Assembly (NCBI GenBank): GCA_036924285.1
Contig: JAYKYS010000009.1
Span: forward strand, 23,664,001-23,728,000
From: Asterella californica
Taxonomy: Eukaryota > Streptophyta > Marchantiopsida > Marchantiales > Aytoniaceae
Direction: 5' to 3'
DNA length: 64,000 bases
Positions 11,642 through 23,912 of the stretch are shown piece by piece. Position numbers and translations under genes: made by a program. Position 1 is the first letter of the stretch. Each line of letters begins with the position of its first letter. The notes under the pieces were generated by a model. It was not told the DNA's origin. It saw nothing but the letters and a program-made list of their open reading frames with translations, and made no database searches.

Positions 11642-12896
11642 TTGTGCTGGTTACAGACAGATTCTCACTCGCTCGGTGCTCTCACCGAGCGGGTGAGAGT
11701 TGAAGAGGAAGAGGATGATGTCTCAGATTCGTGGCTAGATATTATGATCGTGCATGACTCAGTCACAAGAGTTGTCTTCACGGCACAACAACTTATCGTT
11801 CAGCATCTCCAGCAGACTGAACATTATACATGGTGGGTGAAGCCAAGATCTTTTATATGGTTTGACTACTATCTCATGAAGAGTTATGAGGAAGATCGAT
11901 GGACAACCCTTCGAATGTCTAAGGCATTGTTTCTTCAACTTGTCACTCTACTTGGATCACATGAGTCAAAAGCAGATACTCATTATCGGAAAGCCGTCCC
12001 GTCGAGGTTCGAGTTGGGGCAGCGTTACTCAGACTGACCTCAGGCATGACTCATTTTCAGGTGGACGAGAGGTTTGGTATAGGAGAGACCACCTCTCAAG
12101 AAGTTTTTGCAGATGTTGTTACTGTTGTCAATGGAGTCCTTGGTCCTCAGTTTATCCAATGGTCTACTGGATCAGCTATGGAAAGAGTGTCTCAGGGTTT
12201 TCTTAGGAAAGCTGGTCTCCCAAATTGTCAAGGTGCCATAGACCGTTCACACATTAAAATCAGAGCCCCGCCAGCCAGAGAGCTTCCTGGAGAATATTAC
12301 AACAGAAAACAATACCACAACTTAGTGTTGCAATGTGTGTGCGACACGGAAGGACGTTTTCTCGACGTGAGTTGCGGTCGGGTAGGCTCGAACCACGACT
12401 CACGAGTTCTCAGAACCTCAGCCATGTGGACCCATATTCGAGACTGCAAAGTGTTATCAGAGCCCATAGTTACATTACCTAATGGATTTCAGCTTCACCT
12501 GTATTTGTTAGGAGACTCCGGTTACACGATGGAAAGGTGGTTAATGCCCCATTCTCATTGAACCCGAGGTCGCCACATATACATAGACTATTCACAGAAT
12601 GTCAGATAAAAGATAGAGTTTGTATTGAGCAAGCCTTCGGTGTGCTGAAAGGACGCTTTGCAATTCTTAGTGTTGGGATCAGCAGTAGCGTGAAATGGGC
12701 AGCTGAAATAGTGAAGTGTTGTTGCGTCTTACATACTTTTCTTGTGCACCATAGAGTTGTGGTTTGTGTAGATTCGGCTGTCATCACGTCCTCTGTGACA
12801 ATGACCACAGATTATATTCATAACTCTGTCACGGAGAGTGGCACTGAAGTTAGAGAAGCGTTAGTTGCGTATTTGGAGTCGTCTTCAGCTCCTTGA
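11642..12896 (+). pseudogene. PIF/Harbinger DDE transposase (DDE_Tnp_4 type), frameshifted
   Basis: RNase-H-fold transposase with the full DDE triad: Asp 12241 (IDRSHIKI), Asp 12514 (LLGDSGY) and Glu 12627 (IEQAFGVLKGRF). The N-terminal part (11642-12037) has the family's WxxLRMSKALFLQL and HYRKAVP motifs. There are two breaks. Between about 12025 and 12046 the frame changes and about a dozen residues of the usual helix before VDERFGIGETTS are missing. Near 12545 a one-base shift separates RWLM from APFSLNP. Spacing of the catalytic residues is normal. With the Myb/SANT-like gene upstream this completes the usual two-gene element. Confidence 0.85.
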
Positions 12897-13346
12897 TGCT
12901 TCAAGGACCCTTGAGGTATGTTTATAAACTCTATATCGGTCTTGCTGTATTTTCTCAATACAATTTCTGTAATCTTCATTCAATCACCTCCAGAGTAGTG
13001 GTGAAGTGACAGAAGGATATTATACTTTCGATATTAGACTTGAGAAGATTTCGCAGATTTGAATATTGGAGGACATTTCGATATTAGACTTGAGGAGATT
13101 TCGCAGAGATGGATCCACTGCTTCGAATATTTGAGGACATTTCGCGGTAGTTTTCTTTTCGAAGTACCACAACTTCGAAAAGAACTCGAACTCATATTAA
13201 ATTTCTCATTTTTAGGCTGTAGTGGTTGAGTCTAACATGTCTGCTTGAGACCGAAGCAGGTTCGGTTCTCCCTTCGAGTTCGGTAAGTGTCTCCGCAAAA
13301 ATATTACAATTCAGTCTGTCACTGTCACAGTTAAGTCATCGCGATT
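12897..13346. other. Downstream flank with a short tandem duplication
   Basis: Includes two tandem copies of a unit of about 56 bp at 13026-13141 sharing TTTCGATATTAGACTTGAG and GAGGACATTTCG. No gene seen. The 3' end of the Harbinger element probably lies here. Confidence 0.45.
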
Positions 13347-14005
13347 TTGCTTCACGACTGCATTTGCATCTGGGTCGAGGAGAAAGCTTATAGCATTTTT
13401 GAGGTCAGACAACTAGACAGCATGGGTGAGAACTCGATCGAACAACGATCGAACAGCGACTGTGATTATCTGATGTTGTTTAGTGACACGCTTAACACGA
13501 CACGATGTTTAGTGAAGCAGACTGATATTCACTTAGATTTTTTGCAGGACGGTCAATGTGGACCTTGGAGTCAGATACACCTCCATAGCCGAGGTTCGAC
13601 CACGACTGGTGTGCAGATGACCTTCTGTCCGTAGTGCAGGTACAATGAGTTGCCGATTCAGAGAAGTGGGAGGTTGTTGGTGTAGAGCTGACTTGGGGAC
13701 TGGAAATCGACCCAGAAGATTTGAAGATGATGTTTCCTGTGTGGCATGAATTGTGCTTGCAGTGGTGGGAAGATGCACATCATGTCGGCGAAGAAATAGA
13801 TTTCGATTCTATCTTCGAGCTTTTGATGCTGATATGTGTCGGGTTCGCAGTCACAGGTCACAAAGCCCAACGAAAGCTTGTCAAGAAGAAGATCGAAGAC
13901 TTATTTGCAGCTCACTTAGTAGTCCACGTTGACCCAGTGTTACTTTACGGGGTCGACTCGGAGTTCTCGTGCCCTCTAGATTGTGTAGACTGTTCAATTC
14001 TCTGA
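13347..14005 (+). CDS. Unidentified ORF pair, possible decayed gene
   Basis: Two open stretches: 13347-13634 and a frame ending at 14005. The second reads as an acidic, Trp-rich polypeptide (VWHELCLQWWEDAHHVGEE) followed by a basic helix (HKAQRKLVKKKIEDLF). I do not recognise either part. Composition is more protein-like than nearby spacer DNA, and a frameshift or intron could join them. They may belong to the Harbinger element or to an older insertion. Confidence 0.25.
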
Positions 14006-14149
14006 GAGTAGCAAGGTACTTGATCTGTAAATATCGTTGTCATCGCACCCTACAGTGTGGAACTCGAGCTTGAGCTCCCGAAGACTTGGAATTCTGCTTG
14101 TTTATAAATTTTGCCTCATTTCAAACTGCTGCTTAATGTCAATGTTTTA

Positions 14150-15240
14150 CTGTTGCTCGATACTTTATCTCATTTTCTCTTCGCTCAGCTGCAAACCGTC
14201 TCGTTTTACGACTCGTGATAATTTTCTGTTTTCTCGGACACCAGCTGGCTCTTATCACATTTTACAGTCGCAGGTTTAACGCAGGGTAATTTTTCTCGTT
14301 GTCTTGGTCACCAGCAGCTTACCATCAGGTTTAACGCTCGCAGGTTTAACGCTCGTTAATTCTCATCGTTGTCTCAGACACCACCTGCTTACCATCAGGT
14401 TTAACGCTCGTAAGTTTAATGCTCGTTAATTTTCGTCGTTGTCTCAGACTACATGTGCTTATTACGAGGTTTTACGGCTCGTTAATTTACCTCGTGGACT
14501 ACAGCTGCTTACCATCAGGTTTAACGCTCGTTCATTTTCCTCGTTATCTCGGACTACATGTGCTTATTACATTGTTTTACGGCTCGTGGAGTTACCATCT
14601 TTTTTGGGACTACAGCTGCTTACCATCAGGATTTACAGCTCGTGGAGTTATTTTGTTTTCTCGGACTACAGCTGCAAACCATCAGGTTTTACGCTCGATA
14701 ATGTTTCCCGTTTGATGACCAAGTTGATGTAGTATGCTTACCAAGTGGTTTTATGTTCGATAATTTCCCTCGTTTTCTCTGACTACAGCTGCTTACCATC
14801 AGATTTAACGCTCGATAATTTATCTCTAGTTCTCGGACTACAACTGCTTACCATCGGTTCTTTCTGTGAATCGTTCGGTTCTTTCTCGTTCAAGACCCTC
14901 GTTTTCTCCTCGAACTACAGCTTACCATCGGTTCCTTTTCCTTTTCGCTCGGTTCCTGACTGTTAATTTACCTCGTCTCGTCTCACTATTGCTTACCATC
15001 GGTTCCTTTTCATTTTCGCTCGGATCAATTTGATGCCTTCTCATTTTCACGAAGTTCAAATCGACGTTGCTTATATCGTCTTCGCTCGGTTCATAGCCGT
15101 GAATTTATCTCGTTTGGTCGACTCTAGCTCATTTGGTTGACTGTTGCTTATCATCGGTTCCTTCTCATTTTCGCTAGGTTCTAATCAAAGCCTTCTCGTG
15201 AAGTTCAGATCGAAGTTTCTGAGATTGTTTTCAGTCGGTT
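14150..15240 (+). repeat. Degenerate tandem repeat, unit about 55 bp
   Basis: A phrase near CTTACCATCAGGTTTAACG recurs at about 14318, 14388, 14458, 14508, 14563, 14619, 14672, 14737, 14791 and 14848, mostly 50-57 bp apart (some 65-70). Each is followed by GCTCGTTAATTT..CTCGTT..CTCGGACTAC. After 14870 units become more diverged, with CATCGGTTCCTTTTC variants, and fade by about 15240. Open frames here are shadows of the repeat. It is a local minisatellite; function unknown. Confidence 0.75.
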
Positions 15241-17018
15241 TTAGTGCGATTGCAGTCGAATTCGACTTTCATATTTCACGGCTATGCTAACTGCCCCAGG
15301 CGAGTGCACTGCCGAAAACATTTCATCTCATTTTTTCCTCATTCTCTTTCTGTATGACAGTTGACGTTGGGTCGATATTGCCCTTCGCGTGAGATCACTC
15401 AATTGGCTCACAAAAACGTCCAGCGCTCATTCACAAGTTTGGATGACAATCGACGTTGGATCCATGTTGCGAGATATGAGTACAGTCTATCGTCTAACCG
15501 TTTATTACATCGATAATAGTGCGACATTATGTTAGAGACGGCTGCCTGGTGCGATGACAGTGGATTTTTGAGTACAAAAATCTAGACTCGCGCACCCGTC
15601 TTGACAGCCTCGAGACACAACTGATTATGCCGCTAATCTCGGATTAACGGCTTCGTTAATGTGGGTGCGGTTAAACCCTTAAGACACAGCTGAAAATTCT
15701 GTCAATATACGTAACAAACTCACGTAATCATGTCTTCCACCAGTCCGTATGGAGTCCGTGGACGATCACAATGGACTCTGCACCAGAATCCGTTTGTATA
15801 TTACGGACCCCTATGTTTGAAACCCCCTATTCTTGTTTATCTCGAACGTCCCTGTCGTCGGATTGTTGATTGGAAGCGACGACTGTTGCAGTGTATGCGT
15901 GCTCTTAGGCTCATGTCTTTGTATGTCTGTATTTTTTGCAGCCCTTTCGGTACGGGTGGTTCCCTGCGGGTGAGCCTTCCGTTCTCGCCTGTGATCCCTG
16001 TTGTGGATGAGACGCCTTCTTGTCACTCCCCTGCGCTTTTGGCCTGGTAATAAATCCTCCAGTTCTACAAGTATGCTTCGGTGAAGAAGACTTTATTTTG
16101 CGGGTTCGCTTTTAGAGAAATGAGAAATTTAACCGTTATGCAGAAAATGATATTGATGATTACTTCTTCATCTCAACTTGGATTTTGTAAAATAAAAAAT
16201 CAACTTAAAAGTATTCACCAGCTTTATAATTATGATTCATCTTGAAATAAATTACTAAATATTGATAGAGAAATGTAAAATGAAGATTCCAAAGTTTTTC
16301 GGAACAAAAGAGAATCTCTTCTGAATACTCAAAATATACTGGGAGGAAAAAAAGAATATTCTCTTGTATGCTTTATACTCATCCCCCGGGGTTTAAGTTC
16401 GAGGATAGATGTGTAACCAAGTATTTTTTGGTTTCTTTTGATACAAGTCGAAGTAACCGTTTTCTATGTACATGTCACATGAAAAGAAGGACTTGTGGCA
16501 TAATTGCACCTTGTCGAACCACGGTCGTATACATCGTGATGTCAACGTTTATTTGCCAAATGAGCAAACCGCTTCCAAGTCATTGTCACATTGCCTCATT
16601 CATTGTCACTACGTTGCTACATCAGTGAAAGTTGACTTGTCAAATCTGCCATAAAATCACTCTCGTGACATGTCAGTCTGTATCATTCATAACTTTAGAA
16701 CTTAGAACCTCCATAGCTCTTCCAATATAAGCTCGTTGGTGACAAGTAAAAAGTCAGTCTTACTTTACTTGATGAACTTTATACAATGGTGCTCTTATAT
16801 TTAGATTCTAGACAAGTTGTCCTAATAACATCAGTTTCACCCTCCAAGCTGCTTCAGTTTCAAAACTTGATCGTGGCTCTGAGTTTACAGCCTGCAGGAT
16901 TCACTTCACACTCTGATTCCTTAGAGGAATAATCAAAGACATCGATGAAATTTTAGCTTCTGTCGGTGACTTGAAGAGTTCGATGGAATCAAGCTATGTT
17001 AACGATGCTCATAACATG
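15241..17018. other. Spacer without supported genes
   Basis: A 106-codon frame at 15730-16050 shows no recognisable domain. The remainder is AT-rich. The 3' untranslated part of the minus-strand PH-domain gene should extend into the right side. Confidence 0.35.
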
Positions 17019-20000
17019 CTAATGTTTGGCCACTACTTGACGTATATTTTTTCGACGCTCCTGAAGCTTTGGGGTTATGTCTTCATCCTCATCAAAGAAC
17101 ATGGTACTTCGCATCCCGTCACTTGAGGCAAATCCGGCTTGGTCCGGATCCGAATCTGCTTCCTTGTCAAAGGACACTAGAGCCGATGTCGATGCTCCGG
17201 ATCCATCACTCCCAAGTCTCGTTGTAGCCCGGAAATCTCTCGGAGGTATTGGAATTTTAGGGCGTGTCTTAACCGCTGAGAGATATTTTGGGTTGAACTT
17301 GAACCTTTGCTCTAGTCTTGGCTCGGTGTTTTCAGGAGATGCCATGAACGATGAAAATATTTTAGATTTAAAGTTCAAACTTTGCAGTTTACGTCTCTGC
17401 AACTTCATTCTGTTCAAGGCTTTCCAACCCAAAGATGCTCCAGTCCCGAGAACTCTACCGTTCACCACAGCTGCTACGTCTTGTTCTAGTTCTTCATCTT
17501 CTGCCTCGACCCTATCCTTCGACCTGATCGAACTTTGCTTTTCCTTACGCACAAACTTGTTGACGATGACAGTTTCCATGTCTTTCCTGAACTGTGTTGC
17601 TAATTGACTACCTTCGCCGTCTTCTGAACCTGCTTGAAAATTTTCGCTCTTAGGAATGAACTCGTTGACAGTCATAACGTCTTTACCATTAAACTTATTA
17701 CGAACTGCCTCCTCCATATCAATGAATTTAGTGGTTGTCGCTCTCTCCTTAGTGAATTTTGCTGCTATGTCCCGTAGAGCAGATTTTGCTGCATCACTCG
17801 CTACAGACTTCACAGAACCTATCTTTGAGATTATCCACCCAGATCTTGCTTCTTCTTTTCCGTTGTCATTGGCCGCCCTTCTCTGCAAAGCCAGGAGCTT
17901 TTTATTCGCTGTTACTTTGGAACAGATTATAAAGATCTCAGATGTATGCTTGAATTGCTCATCATTTTCTGGAAATATATTTGGATTCACTTCCGTCGTG
18001 TACCTTGGTGCCTTGATTCGAATCTACAGCTCTCGAAGAAACCCAAGAATTTATCAGAGATTGAGTGAGAACAAAGACTTACACAAAGATTTTCTTGATG
18101 ATTAGCCTTTCAAAAATATAAGTGCGCGGTTCTTCATAAGTCGGTTTTCTTGTGAAAAGGCATAGCCATCTACGCTGTCAAATGTTTGCACTCGCCTTAG
18201 AATCATAGCAAAGTTTTTCTTCTCAAGTTGAGTTCAAACATAGATCTTAGGGTGCTAATCTGACCTCGTTATATTCTCAATAAGAAGAGTACCTTGGCCT
18301 GATGTCTCTGAATTCTCGTTAAAGATTTTTCACAAATCTTATGGAGTTCCGTTCTTGCATCCTCGTCGAGCTGGGTTTAGAAACAAAAAACATGAACTTG
18401 ACATTATTAATAGCAGCTATAATAGACATAAAGGTAAAAGATGTACAGAAAGCCACGAGCATAAAGTTACTAGATCACCAGCACACATCCTTGTCTGTTG
18501 GAATAGGGTGGAATCTTGTGGAACCTAAGGTGTTTGAAGAGTTGATCTCACAAAATTAACAAATACGAGATAATGCCAAGATTTAAGCCCCGGATAAGAT
18601 GATAGGAAGTGAGTTTTGAACTTCTCCAAGCAGACAAGTAAAACCTCAGGAAGAGAGGAACAATACGGACGGTTTCCAATCGATGGCCCTCCATATAATC
18701 AGCTCTGGTTGCGAGTAGCCGGCTTAGTTCTCTAGTCAAATTCAGCTCGCTTTCTAGCTTGTCTGTGTAATCTGAGAGGCTTTTACCTATTTCACAACAT
18801 GCAGAATAAGCGTCAGCTGTACCATATGGTGCATTCTTCTGAATCTGAACCTCAGTTCTGAGACTATATGTCCACTCACTACTTTACTTGTAACGGTTTT
18901 ATTACTTAGTTGCACAATTCTGCGAGAGATTCAGAGCAGTTTTGAGTTCACTATGATAAAGGCCCTTATCATCTCATCTCATTTGTGGAAACTTAATCTG
19001 TTGTGTCCTTAGTTCTAGTATATTCTTAAAATTGACACTGGAAGGTAACACTAACCTGCGAGATGTCGAGCAAACAGATCCCAGGTAGCTAAAGCAAGCA
19101 TAACATTTGCTTCGACCTGTTCACGTCGGGATTTTATCTGTAAAGCTTGTTCGTTGAGTGAAACTAATTGTTTCTTCAATCTCGTCATCTCTTCCTGGTT
19201 GAAATTGCGACTCTGTCAAGACCTCGTTTTCATGTGTCTGTCCTGAAAAAATGTCATGAATCTTCTTTTACCAGTCATCTGGATATACCCTGAACCTACC
19301 AGAACAAGGTCACGATTCTCCAGAAGAAATTTATTTTACTTAAGTTTCAAATATGTACAAATGTATCCTGAAAATTCCATCATCTTGAAACACAACATCC
19401 TCAAGATAAACTCCAACCACGTGCTAGTGACTAAACAACAGAGAGTAAATTATTCGGGTAGACAAGAACGTTTTGTGTCAAACCATATGAAATTGGACAA
19501 AAGTACCGAATGTCATTGTTGTCCAAGTTTAGCTCGATAAAATACCTGTAGAGTGTACGCCTCTGAGCCCACTCTAGAGTGTTCAATCACTTTTAGATTT
19601 GTAGGAGATTTAGATAGTTTAAAACGCATATCAGCCCCCACCCTTCTCGATTTGTGTAGGTAGGCTGGTAAGAAGGTGAGCACGTGTGAAATTGGACCAG
19701 AGAATAACTAAACTTTTCTCGTCCTCCTAAAAAAGGATAACTGGCAATCTCTGCTATTTCATTCTATTGCTCAAATCTCTGTCCTAAATTGATGATGACG
19801 TTTCATTCACAAGAGTTTATTGTCTCGTTTGCAGTTTGGAGTAAAAGCTTATGCTAGCGTATCAAACATCCAATCTCTCACTAGACTGACTTGAGTGATT
19901 TAATTCACCCTCACCAGTTACAGAGGAGGTAATGCCAATGCATGAAGAAATAAAAGATAAAGATATTTCACCAATAAGATCGGCTCTCGTACTGGCTGCA

Positions 20001-20784
20001 TATTTCAAATTCTCCAACCACTCTTCCTGCTTATGATTATACACATGGTCCACCAAATAATCCATGCTTGTTGTCAGAAGATATAACTCAGCACTTATTA
20101 ACGGACCAACATGGTTGAAGTATTCCACATTTCAAGTAGAAGGTAAGACGTCACCTGAGCTTGCTTAGATGGGGCTGCAAAGATATAAACAGATCGTTTA
20201 GCCAATCCAAACTGTGCTCCCAATTTGATCTTAAAGCACCACTTATGCTGTGGGCCTCCTTCTTCAACACCAACGGCTTCCAAACCAGACCCTTCCATAG
20301 GAAGCACACCAAGTGGATTTTTTATCTACCACAAACAGTCTGCATTTAACGCTTCTGTCATACGTTCAATATATTTCAGTCCTGAATGTTTGTTTCTAAT
20401 AGTACAGTTTAAACTTGAATTGCTTACTGCACAAGAATAGTTCACCGCAGTAGTTTAGAGTTTTCAGGTGCTTTATGTGATAACTTTATGCTAAATACCT
20501 CTGGTTGTACCTAGGTTATACGTTGATGATAACAACCTCACTGAGAAGAACGTTGTCTCATTGATTTGATATAAAGCATCTAACTACTATTCATTCTTTT
20601 TCTCACTTGAAAGCAAATTACAAACAATGAACAAGTTCAAAGGTTCAGAACGAACTGATACATTAAAAGGACTCGGGAAGTAGAAGAGACTTGATCCCTG
20701 AAGTATGAAGAATCTCTTTTTCCATGTAGCAAAATTGCCACCACGCTTGTCCAAATATCCTGCTACATCTGGCTCGGCCCACAT
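17019..20784 (-). CDS. PH-domain and coiled-coil protein, multi-exon
   Basis: A spliced minus-strand gene, probably host. ATG at 20784 (a second is 24 bp upstream) opens a pleckstrin-homology domain: GYLDKRGGNFATWKKRFF in exon 1, GVLPMEG and SVYIFAAPSKQAQ in exon 2 (20325-20155), and EEWLENLKYAAS in exon 3 (20026-19972). PH domains usually bind phosphoinositides or proteins at membranes. Later exons read as coiled coil: 19194-19056 (MTRLKKQLVSLNEQAL), 18786-18667 (DKLESELNLTRELSRL) and 18370-18293. The last exon (17882-17019, about 287 codons) is charged, with no domain I know. Splice sites AG/GT are visible at most edges; one or two exons between 19.9-19.2 and 18.3-17.9 kb remain unplaced. 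The whole architecture matches no family I can name. Confidence 0.7.
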
Positions 20785-21023
20785 CACTGCCTGTACACAA
20801 CCAACCAAATTGTGGGTATATGATCGTTCTTTTACCTGATTTGTTCTCTTTATTCTTCTTGTCCTTCTTCGTATGAGATGAGATACAATCCTTAACGAAC
20901 TACCACAGGATTGCGTTTTATTACTTGAGACTCTTTCATTCTTTTCCTAGTTGCATTCAGATCAAACAGATTTCGTTTGAAAGTAAAGAAATTCCCGTCG
21001 GTTACGTTCTGCGACTCTGCAAA

Positions 21024-21075
21024 GATCACTTCTATGCATGACATATCTATACATATGTCATGCATAGAAGTGATC
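21024..21075. repeat. Perfect 23-bp hairpin
   Basis: Left arm 21024-21046 and right arm 21053-21075 are exact reverse complements over 23 bp, with a 6-base loop. The arm reads GATCACTTCTATGCATGACA onward. It lies just upstream of the PH-domain gene. It could be a cruciform-forming scar, a tiny foldback element or a small-RNA stem. No longer similarity in the flanks. Confidence 0.9.
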
Positions 21076-21380
21076 AAACAGGAATACGATATCCAACATA
21101 TGCAAACAAAGATGTTTAAGTACCTGATTGTTGAAGGAGTACAACCATTTGCCGACGGTTTTCAAAAGATCCATGTCTAAACCCTAAAGATCCATGTCCA
21201 CTTTATTCTTTTGCACTGTTTTCTGTTTTCGTCGTTCAAGCTCGTTCTCCTCGCTCTGTCGGTTCTCTGCTCTCGTTTCGACAATTCCCGAACACCTGGA
21301 TTAGCATACAAGGATGAAGATAACCGCCGGTGCAACAAGAGGACTAGACCATAAAGCACGATAAAGCAAATCCGCCTATG

Positions 21381-21672
21381 ATTTATTGGGATTTTAAATC
21401 CAGTAACATTATGTTGAATGAGGCTTTCATCCTTGAGGAGTATCAGACTTGGACTTGAAAAACTTGGCCCAATTGAGGATAACACTCACGTTTTTACTCG
21501 AGTGATGAGAACATATGGGTATTACGTGCTTGAATATGCCATAACTGGACAATTCACGTTGAAGTCAGATGTTTACAGTTTTGGCGTGGTGTTGTTGGAG
21601 TTAATCACAAGGAGAGAAACTATCAACAATGCTAGGGCTCCTGGTAAACATAAATTTGTGACTTGGGTATGA
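21381..21672 (+). pseudogene. Receptor-like cytoplasmic kinase fragment (RLCK VII/PBL type), pseudogene
   Basis: A kinase C-lobe fragment. Subdomain VIb reads [13 protein letters not shown], with Trp for the usual Arg before the catalytic Asp. After a frameshift comes [19 protein letters not shown] (activation segment), then [27 protein letters not shown] (subdomains VIII-IX). This is the plant RLCK VII/PBS1-like pattern. The DFG motif is lost at the frameshift, the APE motif has degenerated, and the N-lobe is absent within readable distance. Probably a decayed, partial gene copy. It confirms plant-type nuclear DNA. Confidence 0.8.
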
Positions 21673-23629
21673 CTTCGACATATTTCATTTGCTTATGAAG
21701 AAACAAGACACGGTTCTTTGTACACGCTAGTTACATACTGCTATGATGAGAACTTAAAATGGTTATAATCAGTAATAGTATATAACTACCTAGAAGAAAA
21801 TAGAGATATCAATTCTTTTTCTGGTTTGAGTTTCGCAACTTTCAATAGGTGTATGTTCATATGAAAATCATATCTAGGATGCATTGCATAATAACAACAG
21901 TAAAACGTTCCGATAAATTTAAGCGCAATGCTTTTGTAGGTTGCTCACGTGGTTCCATCACTCGATCCCTCCCAAACTCACAGTGCAGAGTCTTAAGCTT
22001 CCTGCTCCTAAACTTGTATGAATTTCACGAGGATGGGATAATCGCATCGCCGTCGTCATACTAGACTTACCAAGACAACTCAGTTGGAGGAGAAGCTCAA
22101 CTACTCGTTGCGTAACATCCTCTGCGCATCACAATTGCATTGTTAGCACGACGCTCTAACCACTAAGACAGAAAAATCCAAGCTTGGAGATTTCTTCTCA
22201 CAAGACAACTAATTCAAATTTTGGAACTTATCGGGGATAATCGATATATGTTCACTTCTTCCGGACTCTTCTGCCTCCAGAGGAACTACTGGTCACGACG
22301 AGCGAAACAAGGAGCTTCGCTTGCAATGTAACAGCAAAGTAATGCGTTGGCGATTAATCCAGATCTAGTCCAAATCCTTTTCAGGTTTCTCAGTCGCTCC
22401 GTCCGCCCCTGAGTCAGTTAACCGTTTGCTAATACGACAAATACGCTATACCACCAAAACTTCCTTCCTTTCCTGTTTTCGCAATCCACGTATAATGATG
22501 CTAACGCATAACAACAACTTACTGTACTTGGATTACGAGATACACTTCTGGACGCTGATCCATGGGACGGTACAGGATTTGAACTTCTTTTCCATCGCGA
22601 TCTCTCGGCGCTCATGGACAGTTACACAGCAACTGCACAGTGGCGTGCCGTAAAGACAGTATAGACTAAGTGGAGTTTGTTTTTCTGCTTTTTCTGCATT
22701 TGACACAAGTAGGGTTTGTGAACCATTAGCTGGGACCGGTCTGCTCAAGGCTTATGCACTCACTTATGATCATGTTAGACGCACTTGGTAGACTACAGTA
22801 CTGTATCTCTTTGCAACTTGGAAAGAACCACCACAGTTTAATAGTTACTCCGTATAGGGTCAATACCTGTCCAACCTCAACAAAGTTCCGAAGTCCAGCA
22901 GAAATCCGATCAAACCCAGTAAACAGGTGATTCAAAAAGTGGCGCGGTCTGCCTCTACCGAGGACTCTCGATCATCCAAAGCGAAAGAGCTTAGCGGAGT
23001 GATATAATCACCAGCTCGTGAGTCAACGAAACGGAACATGAGATCGGATACGCTTATCAGCTTTGGAAAAGTATAAGCTGGCTACAAGTTGCGAAACCCA
23101 CCACATCAGTCAGGTTCCGATTCACGAACGGGTTCTTTTGATGCGTCATGTATGGTGTCGGCGACGTGCAGTCGGGTGCGTTCGCTCTGTATCTGCATCC
23201 ATTACTCCATTTATAGCCAAGGTTGCGTGCAGGTTGATCGCAGGAACAGAAAAGACTTGGCAACTCTGAGAATTAGGTCTGCCGTTCGTCATTGTTGATT
23301 TCGAAGTTTATCCTGTCCTGCAGTTTCAACTAGCTTCTTGGACTTGAAACGGGTGATCGTCATCCCGATGTAAGGGGTTAGTTCTTGGACTCCGAGTTGA
23401 AACTTGAAACGCGTGATCGTCATCGCGATGTAAGGAGAGAGAAACCTCAGAAGAGATCATCCCAATCGTGAAGTGTGTGACTCTGTTGAATTCAGAGGAT
23501 GACGTACTTCTCGTTTCTGGAGTATTCTTTGTCCGCAGGAGACTCCCATGTTTCCCCGCTGCGTGATGTGAATCCGTCCTAAGTGTTCATCTTAGGCGTC
23601 ACCTGCGGCAGACAAATCTTGTACTTCTG
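21673..23629. other. Spacer with a short tandem duplication
   Basis: No supported gene. At 23342-23438 a segment is duplicated in tandem: ACTTGAAACG.GTGATCGTCATC followed by CGATGTAAGG occurs twice about 58 bp apart. A tRNA-like A-box word near 22140-22175 on the - strand lacks a B box. Confidence 0.4.
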
Positions 23630-23912
23630 AACAGTGTCAAGGAAAAGCTCTGTTCTTCCACATCATTCTGTGGCGGCATTGTGGTCCCTCTAAAGACACT
23701 GCGAATGCATGCGTCACATTCCAGACATTGTTGAGAGATAAGTACATGCATCTCCAAGAAAGCTCAAGACGCGCGAGAATGACTTCTTCCACTACTACGG
23801 CACTGATGACGCGCACTTTAGCCTTTGGTCTCCTCTCATATTTTCGGCTTAATGGGGTCTTTCCATCCGTTGGCAACTCATTGCGTCGCGTTTTTCCCTT
23901 TTCGGCTTAATC
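23630..23912 (+). mobile_element. LINE 3' end remnant
   Basis: Its tail (about 23846-23900) matches the 3' flank of the LINE endonuclease ORF at 51.6 kb, sharing ATGGGGTCTTTCCATCCGTTGGC then GCGTCGCGTTT with small changes. The preceding 100 bp also resemble the end of that ORF and its trailer. No intact coding frame remains. Confidence 0.55.

Noticed and set aside
22130..22175. tRNA gene on the minus strand
   Set aside because: An A-box-like TTAGTGGTTAGAGC is present, but no T-arm/B box or acceptor stem follows at the proper distance.
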